Part shown: positions 1-6,770 of the stretch, piece by piece
Position numbering within the stretch: the first letter of the stretch is position 1
Layout: each line of letters begins with the position of its first letter
Source: an uncultured Collinsella sp.
GTDB taxonomy: Bacteria; Actinomycetota; Coriobacteriia; Coriobacteriales; Coriobacteriaceae
Assembly (NCBI GenBank): GCA_902489855.1
Contig: CABUBS010000077.1
Location: forward strand, 1 to 9,880
Length of the DNA: 9,880 nt
Direction of reading: 5' to 3'
The notes under the pieces: model-generated
What the model saw: the letters and a program-made list of their open reading frames with translations, nothing else
Told to the model about the DNA's origin: nothing
Database searches by the model: none
Made by a program: the position numbers and the translations under genes

Positions 1-802
1 TAATTAGCGCCGATCTTCTCATATCGACAAACGACTTCCACAGGTTAAAGTCGGTCTCGAGCGTCTTCCACGTGTACTCAGGGTGCCATTGTACGCCCAG
101 GCAGAACGGCTGGCCTTCGACTTCGATGCACTCGGGAACGCCGTCGGTTGCTTTGGCGACCAAGCGCGTGCTTTTACCCAGACGCTCCACGCAGCAGTGG
201 TGCGCGGAGTTGGTCTGGATCAGCCTGTGCCCGCCAACCGCGCGCTCCAGCAGCGAGCCCGGCACGACTTCGACGGGATGCACGGGGTCGTTGAGCACGT
301 GGGTATGGCGCCACTGCGTGCGGCCCTCGCGAGCGCCCAGGCTCGGCACGTCCATGCACAGGGTGCCGCCGGTGGCGACGTTGAGCAGCTGCGTGCCGCG
401 GCAGGTGGTAAAGAGCGGCTTTTTGGCGCGGAGCACCTCGCCGACCAGCTTAAACTCAAAGCTATCGCGGATCTCGCAGCAGAGGGTGGGGTCGTAGGGT
501 CGATCATCGCCCCAACGTTTGGGATTGACATCGGGGCCGCCGGGAATGGCGATGCCGTCGGCGATATCGACGTAATGACGGATAACCTCAATATCTTCGG
601 TAATGGACATCTGCAGCGGCAGGCCGCCGGCGGCAAGGATGGCATCGACAAAGACGCTCGCGATCTCCTCGTTGGGGGAGAGCGTCTCGCTCAAAAACGG
701 CTTCGCCTCTTCCCAGCGCGGCGCCACCAGGATGAGCGGACGGTCGGCGGGGGCGACGTCGACATGCGGGGTGTAGGACGATGAAGTGCGAGTTCCGATC
801 AT
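1..802 (-). CDS. Peptidase C26 / gamma-glutamyl-gamma-aminobutyrate hydrolase-like class I amidotransferase (3' end cut by window edge)
   Basis: An open frame runs from ATG at 802-800 to base 1 without a stop, giving 267 residues; only the extreme C-terminus should be missing, since relatives are about 240-280 aa. The class I glutamine amidotransferase-like fold is shown by an IPGGPDVNP segment near residue 87, the nucleophile elbow TCRGTQ with Cys134, a NSAHHCC segment, and GVQWHPEY with His240 and Glu242 completing a Cys-His-Glu triad. Family members (PuuD and related) hydrolyse gamma-glutamyl amide bonds in the cytoplasm, for example gamma-glutamyl-GABA to glutamate plus GABA. The true substrate cannot be read from the sequence. 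A GAAGG ribosome site lies about 10 nt before the ATG. The gene follows the ABC ATPase gene by 52 nt with no terminator seen, so it is probably the last known gene of the amino acid importer operon. Confidence 0.88.
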   Translation of the reverse strand, partial: MIGTRTSSSYTPHVDVAPADRPLILVAPRWEEAKPFLSETLSPNEEIASVFVDAILAAGGLPLQMSITEDIEVIRHYVDIADGIAIPGGPDVNPKRWGDDRPYDPTLCCEIRDSFEFKLVGEVLRAKKPLFTTCRGTQLLNVATGGTLCMDVPSLGAREGRTQWRHTHVLNDPVHPVEVVPGSLLERAVGGHRLIQTNSAHHCCVERLGKSTRLVAKATDGVPECIEVEGQPFCLGVQWHPEYTWKTLETDFNLWKSFVDMRRSALI

Positions 803-854
803 AGGTGTAGCCTTCGAGTTTGGATGGTCAGGGCGAACGAAGATGGCAATTGGG

Positions 855-1619
855 TTAGTGGCCCTTAATGGAGTTGAGGAAGTCCTGGGCGCGCTTGGTC
901 TGGGGGTGGTCGAAGAACTCGTCGGGTGTGCCGGTTTCCACGATCTGGCCGTCGGCCATAAACACGACGCGGTCGGCCACGCGGCGGGCGAAGTTCATCT
1001 CGTGCGTGATGACGATCATCGTCATGCCCTGCTGGGCCAGACGGACCATGACCTCGAGCACCTCGTTGATCATTTCGGGGTCAAGGGCGCTCGTGGGCTC
1101 GTCAAAAAGCATGGCCTTGGGTTGCATGGCAAGCGAACGTGCGATGGCTACACGCTGTTGCTGGCCGCCCGAGAGCTGTGCGGGCACCTTATCGGCCTGC
1201 TCGGCAACGCCCACGCGGCCCAGCAGGTCCATGGCGCGCTCACGAGCTTCCTCCTTGGAGACGCCCAGCACATCGACCGGTCCCAGCATGACGTTCTGCA
1301 GTACGGTCATATGTGCAAACAGGTTGAACTGCTGAAATACCATGCCCAGCTCGGCACGCATGCGGGCAAGATCCTTGCCTTCCTGCGGCAGGGGCTCACC
1401 CTCGATGAGGATCTCGCCCGAGTCGATGGTTTCCAGGCGGTTGATGGTGCGGCACATGGTCGACTTGCCCGAGCCCGAGGGACCGATCGCAACGACGACC
1501 TCGCCGCGGTCGACCGAGAGATTGATGTCGTTGAGGACGTGTAGATCGCCATAGTGCTTATCGACGTGCCTGAGCTCGATCAGCGGCTGATTGCCGGTGG
1601 AAGAGGTGCTCTGTGCCAT
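855..1619 (-). CDS. Polar amino acid ABC transporter ATP-binding protein (GlnQ/HisP family)
   Basis: Full-length 254-residue ATPase of the polar amino acid uptake family; it powers import on the cytoplasmic face as a dimer. Motifs in order: Walker A GPSGSGKST at 46-54, Q-loop FQQFNLF at 95-101, ABC signature LSGGQQQR at 149-156, Walker B AMLFDEP at 169-175 with catalytic Glu174, D-loop SALD, and switch His206 in ITHEM. A 14-residue Ser/Thr-rich leader precedes the fold. The start is supported by AAGGAG about 9 nt upstream. It lies 36 nt after the second permease gene and 52 nt before the C26 hydrolase gene, on the same strand. The family is certain; glutamate or glutamine as substrate is inferred from resemblance, as related ATPases also serve Arg, His and Cys importers. 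Confidence 0.95.
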   Translation of the reverse strand: MAQSTSSTGNQPLIELRHVDKHYGDLHVLNDINLSVDRGEVVVAIGPSGSGKSTMCRTINRLETIDSGEILIEGEPLPQEGKDLARMRAELGMVFQQFNLFAHMTVLQNVMLGPVDVLGVSKEEARERAMDLLGRVGVAEQADKVPAQLSGGQQQRVAIARSLAMQPKAMLFDEPTSALDPEMINEVLEVMVRLAQQGMTMIVITHEMNFARRVADRVVFMADGQIVETGTPDEFFDHPQTKRAQDFLNSIKGH

Positions 1620-1655
1620 GGTGCTCGGCTCCTTATGACTCGAAATGGTAAAGCG

Positions 1656-2489
1656 TTAGCGGATGATGGTCGCACCGGTCTTGTGCGAAACGTAGACAGC
1701 GGCCTTGTTAATCGCGACGTTGATGAGGATGTAGATGACCGCGATCACCAGGTAGACCGATACGAGGGCGTCGTAGTTGGTAATGAGCACGCGGGCATTT
1801 TGCATGAGGTCGGGGTAGCTCACCACGTAGGCGACGGTGGTGTCTTTGACCACGACCACAAGCTGCGAAATCAAGGACGGAATGATAAACCGAATAGCCT
1901 GCGGCAACACGATTTTAAAGGTGATTTTGGCCTTGGAGAGACCGAGCGCCTGGGCTGCCTCGACCTGACCGCGCGGCACGGCATTGACGCCGGCGCGGAA
2001 AATCTCGGCAAGTACGCCGGCTGCGGCGAGCGCGACGGGGAGCGTGAGCATCCAAAACGACGGCAGCGCGATTTTGTACTGGGGCAGCACCAAAAAGAAG
2101 AAATAGATGAACAGCAGGCTCGGTACGCCGCGGAAGAAATCGGTGAGCACGCGGCAGACCAACTGCAGCGGCTTAATGTCGCTGGTGCGGCCGAGCATGA
2201 GGGCTAAGCCCAGTACCAGCGCGATGGCGCCAGCGGTGAGTGCGACTTTAACGGTGCCCTCAAAGCCGGCAAGCAGGAACTTCCAGGTGGTGAGGTGCGT
2301 AAAGAAATACCAATAGTGGACCGAAAGCTGACCGGTCACATAAAAGCGCTGCAGTACCAGGACGGCGAGTGCGGCCACGGCAACAAGCGAGATGGCGGTG
2401 CCGATGCGAATCTTGGCGCGCATCTTGGGGCCGGGAGCCTCGTAGAGCGCATCGCGCATGGTAAGCGCAGGGGAGGAGTGCTTGCTCAT
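1656..2489 (-). CDS. Amino acid ABC transporter permease (HisM/GlnP family), second subunit
   Basis: 277-residue inner-membrane permease. A cytoplasmic leader of about 30 residues is followed by a first membrane segment near 31-47. The HisM-type permease domain covers roughly 75-265 with several hydrophobic helices, including segments near 81-99, 123-136, 147-162 and 243-260. The EAA loop that contacts the ATPase reads GQVEAAQALGLS at 174-185 and continues to VLPQAIR. Its ATG overlaps the end of the upstream permease gene by 4 nt (ATGA), so the two are translationally coupled and should form a heterodimeric channel. It is longer than its partner because of the N-terminal extension and extra helix. 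Substrate is not readable from the permease alone; the associated binding protein points to an acidic or polar amino acid. Confidence 0.94.
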   Translation of the reverse strand: MSKHSSPALTMRDALYEAPGPKMRAKIRIGTAISLVAVAALAVLVLQRFYVTGQLSVHYWYFFTHLTTWKFLLAGFEGTVKVALTAGAIALVLGLALMLGRTSDIKPLQLVCRVLTDFFRGVPSLLFIYFFFLVLPQYKIALPSFWMLTLPVALAAAGVLAEIFRAGVNAVPRGQVEAAQALGLSKAKITFKIVLPQAIRFIIPSLISQLVVVVKDTTVAYVVSYPDLMQNARVLITNYDALVSVYLVIAVIYILINVAINKAAVYVSHKTGATIIR

Positions 2490-3145
2490 CGGAGGATCCT
2501 CACCTTCCTATCGATGTAGTTGCCAATGTGGCTCACCACAAAGGCCGTGCCCAGGTAGCCGAGCGCCGAGATAAAGAACGCGGCGACGCCGCCGAGCGAG
2601 CGCGTGTTGATGTAGCTCACCACGCCGGTGAGCTCCTGCGGCTTAAGCGGCACCTGGCTGCCGAGCGCGGTGGTGAGCATGACGGCGATAAAGAGGTTGG
2701 TCATGGGCAGCACGCTCGAGCGCAGTGCCTGCGGAATCACGATCTTGGCGAGGATACGGCTAAAGCTCATGCCCAGCGAGCGGGCGGCTTCCACCTGGCC
2801 GACGCCGACGGTGTTGATGCCGCTCATAAAGTTCTCGGAGCCAAAGGCCGAGCCCAAAAGGACCGTGGCGACGATAACGCAGGTGCGGTAGGGCAGGACG
2901 ACCTTGAGCGGCGGCAGCGCATAGACGACGATGATGAGCAGCGCGATGCCGGGGATGTTACGGAAGACCTGGACATATAGGTCGCCAAAGACGCGCAGCG
3001 GCTTGAGCGGCGACACGCGCATCACGGTGACGGCGACGGCCAGCACCATGGCGATGGCAAACGACTCAAGCGTCATGCCCCAGGTTGCTAGCAGCGCGTC
3101 GATATAGTTCTGGCCATAGAGCGACCAGAGCTCGAAGAGACTCAT
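2486..3145 (-). CDS. Amino acid ABC transporter permease (HisM/GlnP family), first subunit
   Basis: 219-residue inner-membrane permease of usual family length. Hydrophobic segments lie near 25-41, 65-80, 88-100, 150-161 and 187-205. The EAA loop is GQVEAARSLGMS at 116-127, followed by IVIPQALR. The start is supported by a strong GGAGG site 5 nt before the ATG. It is the first membrane gene after the binding protein gene, separated from it by a 138-nt gap holding a terminator-like hairpin. It is coupled to the next permease by a 4-nt overlap. It should pair with that permease and with the GlnQ-type ATPase to form an importer of the PAAT family. Confidence 0.94.
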   Translation of the reverse strand: MSLFELWSLYGQNYIDALLATWGMTLESFAIAMVLAVAVTVMRVSPLKPLRVFGDLYVQVFRNIPGIALLIIVVYALPPLKVVLPYRTCVIVATVLLGSAFGSENFMSGINTVGVGQVEAARSLGMSFSRILAKIVIPQALRSSVLPMTNLFIAVMLTTALGSQVPLKPQELTGVVSYINTRSLGGVAAFFISALGYLGTAFVVSHIGNYIDRKVRILR

Positions 3146-3169
3146 GCGGACCTCCCGCCGATAAGGAAA

Positions 3170-3195
3170 GGGGCTCCCGTGTGTACGGAAGCCCC
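3170..3195 (-). terminator. Terminator-like hairpin between binding protein and permease genes
   Basis: Read on the minus strand, GGGGCTTCCGT and ACGGGAGCCCC form an 11-bp stem (one G-U pair) around a 4-nt ACAC loop, followed by TTTCCTTAT. It sits 88 nt after the binding protein stop and 24 nt before the permease ATG. The T tract is short and interrupted, so partial termination or protection of the upstream mRNA 3' end is more likely than full termination. That would give excess binding protein over membrane subunits, as in many ABC importer operons. Confidence 0.75.
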
Positions 3196-3283
3196 GACAA
3201 CTCTGTGAGGAAACAGTTTACCGCAATAAAGCGCATCGTGCGTTTCCATATGGTTTCGTTGCGGCCGTTACCAGGCTCGCTGC

Positions 3284-4279
3284 CTAGGCGCCGATCTCGG
3301 GCAGCTCGGGAACATTGGTGTCGCCCGTGCGGTCGCCGATGCAGATCTGCCACAGCTCGGTCCAAGTGCCGTCGTCCTCGATCTTCTTAAGGAAGTCGTT
3401 GACAAAGGCGACACCGTCGGAATCGAGCGGCAGGCCGATGCCATAGGGCTCCTTGCTGCCGAAGGGCTTGCCGGCGATCTTGTACTTACCGGGCTCGCGG
3501 ACCAGGGCGCTCTGCTGCATGTTGTTGTCGATGACGTAGGCGTCAACGCGGCCCTGCTGGAGTGCCTGGCGGGCCTCCTCGTCGGTCTTGAACTCCTGCT
3601 GGCTGGCCTTGGGGGCGAACTCCTCCAGGATGGCGGGGCCGTTGGAGCCGGACTGGACGGCGACGTTCTTATCGGCCAGGTCGTCGACGCTCTTGATGTC
3701 GTCGTTGTCGGCGAGCACTAGGATAGCCTGCTGGGTGTAGTAGTAGGGACCGGCAAAGGAGACGAGTTTCTTGCGCTCGTCAGTGATGGTGTAGGTGGCA
3801 AAGACAGCGTCGACCTGGCCGTTCTGCAGGACGGACTCGCGCGTGTCCGAGGTCACCTGGGTGATCTCGACCTTGTTCTCGCCCAGGATGTAGTTGGACA
3901 GAAGCTGCGCGATGCCGGCGTCGAAGCCGCGGGTCTGACCGTCTTTCTCGTTGAGGAGGGAGAAGAGCGTGGAAGTCTGAACGCCACCGATCTTAAAGAC
4001 GCCGGCGTCCTTGACGGCCGTGGCCCAGGTGCTGGCGGCGATGGTATCGTCATCGGCCTTGGGGCCGTTGTCGACGAGTTTGTCGAATGCCTTGGCGTCG
4101 AGCGTAGCGGAAACCTCGGTATCCTCGGAGCCCTTGGAGGAGCCGGCGGCGGAACCCTTGTCGGCCTCGGCGCTGGTGTCGGAGCAGCCGGCAAGACCAA
4201 GGCCGGCGACGGTTGCGAAGGTGGCGGCAACGAAGCCGCGGCGGTCGAGAACGACCTGCTGGGAGAGGTTCTTGCTCAT
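3284..4279 (-). CDS. Glutamate/polar amino acid ABC transporter substrate-binding lipoprotein (Tat-type signal)
   Basis: 331-residue extracytoplasmic solute-binding protein of family 3. The N-terminus carries a twin-arginine motif (DRRGF, Arg13-Arg14), a hydrophobic stretch and the lipobox LAGC with Cys32, so it is predicted to be Tat-exported and lipid-anchored. A Ser/Gly/Glu/Asp-rich linker runs to about residue 60. The binding fold follows: the GFD-type segment at 118-120, SDTRESVLQNGQVDAVFATYT at 144-164 with Arg147 in the place of the ligand carboxylate-binding arginine, TDER at 166-169, a FAGPYYY segment at 175-181, and VDAYVIDN in the second lobe. These are glutamate/glutamine binding-protein signatures, but the exact ligand is inferred. 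It is the first gene of the importer operon, with its own promoter upstream and an AGAAAGG ribosome site. The extra segment of about 35 residues (61-95) before the first beta strand is longer than in minimal family members. Confidence 0.93.
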   Translation of the reverse strand: MSKNLSQQVVLDRRGFVAATFATVAGLGLAGCSDTSAEADKGSAAGSSKGSEDTEVSATLDAKAFDKLVDNGPKADDDTIAASTWATAVKDAGVFKIGGVQTSTLFSLLNEKDGQTRGFDAGIAQLLSNYILGENKVEITQVTSDTRESVLQNGQVDAVFATYTITDERKKLVSFAGPYYYTQQAILVLADNDDIKSVDDLADKNVAVQSGSNGPAILEEFAPKASQQEFKTDEEARQALQQGRVDAYVIDNNMQQSALVREPGKYKIAGKPFGSKEPYGIGLPLDSDGVAFVNDFLKKIEDDGTWTELWQICIGDRTGDTNVPELPEIGA

Positions 4280-4322
4280 GGTAGAACACCTTTCTCAATA
4301 AAATCCCTAGCGGTTGAGTAGA

Positions 4323-4352
4323 GTTATACCCTATCGCGCTCAAATGGGTCAA
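4323..4352 (-). promoter_or_regulatory. Predicted sigma70-type promoter of the amino acid importer operon
   Basis: On the minus strand TTGACC (-35, bases 4352-4347) is followed by an 18-bp spacer and TATAAC (-10, bases 4328-4323). Both hexamers are one change from consensus. Transcription would start near 4315, leaving a short leader of about 35 nt before the binding protein ATG at 4279. No other comparably good promoter was seen in the gap. Confidence 0.75.
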
Positions 4353-4376
4353 CACGAAATAACTCAGAAACATACT

Positions 4377-4391
4377 TACCTTATGGGTAAT
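4377..4391. promoter_or_regulatory. Small inverted repeat upstream of the importer promoter
   Basis: TTACC, a 5-base centre and GGTAA form an inverted repeat about 25 bp upstream of the predicted -35 box. A related GGTA-ATTC-TACC sequence follows at 4386-4397. The placement would suit an operator or activator site, but five-base arms are short and chance is possible. Confidence 0.3.
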
Positions 4392-4410
4392 TCTACCTAC
4401 CAAAAAGGGA

Positions 4411-4438
4411 CAGGTTTATTTTGGCAGGTTTTATCTGG
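4411..4438. repeat. Tandem 14-bp direct repeat
   Basis: CAGGTTTATTTTGG (4411-4424) is followed at once by CAGGTTTTATCTGG (4425-4438), 11 of 14 bases alike. It is preceded by GGGA. The GGGACAGGTTTATTTT wording resembles, from memory, short repeats found near REP-associated (Y1) transposase genes in various bacteria. No transposase is present here, so the link is only a suggestion. Confidence 0.45.
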
Positions 4439-4497
4439 ACAAACGTCGGTTGTTGCTGCTGAGATAGTGCTTTTCGGACGGCCCGCCTCGCTGTTTT

Positions 4498-4715
4498 GTC
4501 TCAATCAGTAACAGGTAGACGAGGAAATGGGTTCTAACTGTTGCAGATCGAGATTTTCTCTTCAGGGGAATTCGAATGTCTCGATCTGTAACATCTGGAC
4601 GGACAAAAGGTCTCTATCTGTTACAGATTGAGACAAAGGTCAGGGACTAAGACGTCTTGTCTAGATCTGTAACAGTTAGACGGGAATTCGGGCCCTAGAT
4701 GTTACAGATTGAGAT
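4498..4715. repeat. Array of six 23-bp repeats in alternating orientation, forming three regularly spaced hairpins
   Basis: Six copies of a 23-bp element start at 4498(+), 4532(-), 4578(+), 4612(-), 4659(+) and 4693(-). Each begins GTCT(C/A) or ATCTC, carries the core ATCTGTAACA and ends in TAGAC or similar. Copies at 4578, 4612, 4659 and 4693 have an exact core; those at 4498 and 4532 each have one change. The start-to-start steps are 34, 46, 34, 47 and 34, so each plus/minus pair makes a 57-nt hairpin with an 11-nt loop, and the hairpins repeat every 80-81 bp. The single element is itself partly palindromic. There is no coding frame of interest across it. It lies between the dxs-like terminator and the importer promoter. 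Resembles a REP/BIME-type intergenic repeat cluster; function unknown. Confidence 0.85.
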
Positions 4716-4733
4716 AATCGCGTCGCGAAAACA

Positions 4734-4773
4734 AAAACCTCCGCAGGGGGGGTGCTTTCCTTGCGGAGGTTTT
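4734..4773 (-). terminator. Intrinsic terminator of the dxs-like gene (possibly bidirectional)
   Basis: Arms AAAACCTCCGCA (4734-4745) and TGCGGAGGTTTT (4762-4773) form a perfect 12-bp stem around a 16-nt loop. Read on the minus strand the stem is followed by a T-rich tail (TTTTTGTTTT including the stem end), immediately after the restored dxs-like stop at 4775. The plus-strand exit is also T-rich (TTTTCTTACTT), so it could stop transcription from either side. Confidence 0.88.
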
Positions 4774-4774
4774 C

Positions 4775-6546
4775 TTACTTGTTGAGTAGCCTTACGGCTT
4801 CGGCGGCCATGTTCTCGACCGTCATGCCGTTCTGCGCGAGCAACTCGTTGGGGTCGTAGCGGTCGGGGAAGCCCTTGGCGATGCCGAAGGTGCGTGTGCG
4901 TACGGGCGTGCAGGCCAGGTAACACGCCACGCGCTCGCCCCAGCCGCCGTCCAAGATGCCGTCCTCGAGGGTGACGACAACGCGATGCTCGGCGGCAAGG
5001 CTGTCGAGGAACTCGCGGTCGCAAAGCGCGGGTTGACGAGCGTGGCCTCGATGCCGTACTCGGCAGCCAAGCGGTTTGCAACGCGCTCGCCCAGCTCAAA
5101 GAAATCGCCGAGCGCGAGCACGGCCACGTCGCGGCCCTGGCGCACCACGTTGTAGCGCGCGACACCGTAATCGGCGTCCTCGGCAGGCGCCAAGTCGGGG
5201 CGGCTTACCAGGCCAATGCCGGGCACGCGAATCGCCACAGGATGCTCGCGGTGATCGAGCGACCAGCTCAGCATGGACAGATATTCCTCCATGCAGGCCG
5301 GCGCCAAGTAGTGCATGTTGGGAAGACCGCCCAGCATGGAAATATCAAAGAACGAGAGATGCGTCTCGGATGTGGTGCCAAAGATCGACGCGCCAAATAC
5401 CAGGATGGTTGCGGGGGCGTCGTTGAGGCACAGGTCGTGCCACAGCTCGTCGTAGGCGCGCTGCAAAAACGTGCCGTACACACCAAAGACTGGCTTGGCG
5501 CCCGAGCGCGCAAGCGCGGTGGCAAAGGTGACGGCGTGCTCCTCGGCAATGCCCACGTCAACAAACTGTTTGCCGGCGGCAGCGCGAAGCTCGGGTGTAA
5601 AGCCCATGATGTAGGGCGTGGCGGCCGTGATGCCCACGACCTGCGGATCGCGCTCGATGGCGGCGCTGAGCGCCTCGCCCGTAATGTCGGCATAGGTACG
5701 CGGCGCAGGCTCGCTTGGATGGCCCGGGCAGAGCTTGCGGCCGGTCGCCATGTCAAATGGACCCACGTGGTGCCAGCGCTCGGGGTCGCTCTGGGCCGGC
5801 TCAAAGCCCTTGCCCTTGGAGGTGGAGACGTGCAGTACGATGGGATGATCGATATTGCGCATTTCCTGCAGCGCGTCGACGAGGGCTAACACATCGTTAC
5901 CGGCGTCCAGGTAGCGGTAGTCGAGCCCCATCGCGCGGAAAACGTTGCGCTCGCAGGTGCCGTTGCTGGCGCGCAGCTCGGCCAGATTGCGATACAGGCC
6001 ACCGTGGTTTTCGGCGATGGACTGGTCGTTGTCATTGACGATGATGATCAGGTTGCTATCGAGCTCGGCGGCATTGTTGAAGCCCTCAAACGCCAAGCCG
6101 CCCGAAAGCGAGCCGTCGCCAATGATGGTGATGACGTTGTACGCGTCACCCGCCAGGTCGCGCGCGTGGGCAAGGCCGCAGCCCAGGCTCACCGACGTGG
6201 AGGTATGGCCCATGGCGAACAGGTCGTGCTCGGACTCGTCGGGATTGGCAAAGCCGGAAGCCTCACCATAACGCTCCGGATCGATATAAGTGTACGCGCG
6301 CCCCGTCAGCGCCTTGTGGGCGTAGGTCTGGTGCGAAACGTCAAAGACAATCTTGTCGATGGGGGAGTTAAACACGCGATGAAGCGCAACCGTAAGCTCA
6401 ACGACGCCCAAGTTGGGGGCAACGTGCCCGCCGACGGCGGCGGAGCTTTCGAGGATTGCCTGACGGATCTCGCCGCAGAGCAGCGGGAGCTCGGCGCGAT
6501 CGAGAGCCTTGACGTCCTCGGGCGTTGTCGTTTGCGTAAGCAGCAT
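4775..6546 (-). pseudogene. dxs: 1-deoxy-D-xylulose-5-phosphate synthase-like protein, frameshifted near the 3' end
   Basis: DXS joins pyruvate and glyceraldehyde-3-phosphate, using thiamine diphosphate, to make DXP for isoprenoids (MEP pathway) and vitamins. The N-terminal domain has SSAAVGGHVAPNLG at 34-47, MGHTSTSVS at 112-120 and the ThDP/metal site GDGSLSGG at 143-150 with Asn at 157-158. The pyrimidine domain has VGIAEEHAVT with Glu335 matching the catalytic Glu, and YGTFLQRAYD at 357-366. The frame keeps homology to NPRF (residue 508), then runs into nonsense to a stop at 4822. The lost C-terminus (from DREFLDSLAAEH to RLLNK, 81 residues, bases 5020-4775) is intact in another frame. 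One missing base at about 5021-5022 explains this; with it the protein would be 590 aa, normal for the family. The DRAG and YPRG motifs of canonical DXS are absent (FGAS, IRVPG here), marking a divergent clade. Whether the shift is real or an assembly error is open. Confidence 0.85.
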
Positions 6547-6670
6547 CGTTGTGGGTTACTCCATGCGAATCGAGCACCGGCGCTCCCTCGGCCGGCACAA
6601 TTGCACAAAACAGTCTCGCACATTTTGGCGTTTGATATGTGACGGCGGCGCGGTAATTCGCCAACTGGCG

Positions 6671-6688
6671 GGGCAAAACGTTTTGTCC
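6671..6688. promoter_or_regulatory. Candidate operator: palindrome around CAAAACGTTTTG
   Basis: CAAAACGTTTTG at 6674-6685 is a perfect 12-bp palindrome, extended by GG/CC on the outside with one mismatched pair (18 bp in all). It sits about 90 bp before the HD-protein start and 125 bp before the dxs-like start. This suits a binding site for a dimeric regulator, but no regulator is known from the window. Confidence 0.4.
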
Positions 6689-6762
6689 GATGCCATACTG
6701 ATGTGTTCCATGATGTTTTTATCGATTGTGCGCAGGCCGTGGCTTGTCGCCGTGAGTCGCTG

Positions 6763-6770
6763 GAAGGAGG
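6763..6770 (+). promoter_or_regulatory. Ribosome binding site deciding the HD-protein start
   Basis: GAAGGAGG ends 4 nt before the ATG at 6775. An upstream in-frame ATG at 6703 has no such site and would add 24 residues unlike the family, so 6775 is chosen. Confidence 0.8.

Noticed and set aside
83..2519. Long plus-strand open frames (83-784, 786-1544, 1554-2207) over the importer operon
   Set aside because: They lie antisense to well-supported minus-strand genes, have low-complexity Arg/His/Gly-rich translations and no ribosome sites; such shadows are common in GC-rich DNA.
4314..4511. Possible 65-residue plus-strand gene in the gap upstream of the importer
   Set aside because: It has no ribosome site and no recognisable domain. 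It overlaps the importer promoter on the other strand and runs into the repeat array.
4498..4715. CRISPR array
   Set aside because: Repeats alternate in orientation, arms are divergent, spacers alternate between 11 and 23-24 bp, and no cas gene is present.
4695..5165. Minus-strand 156-residue open frame over the dxs-like 3' end
   Set aside because: It is a third frame with Arg-rich nonsense; the true C-terminus is in the frame ending at 4775.
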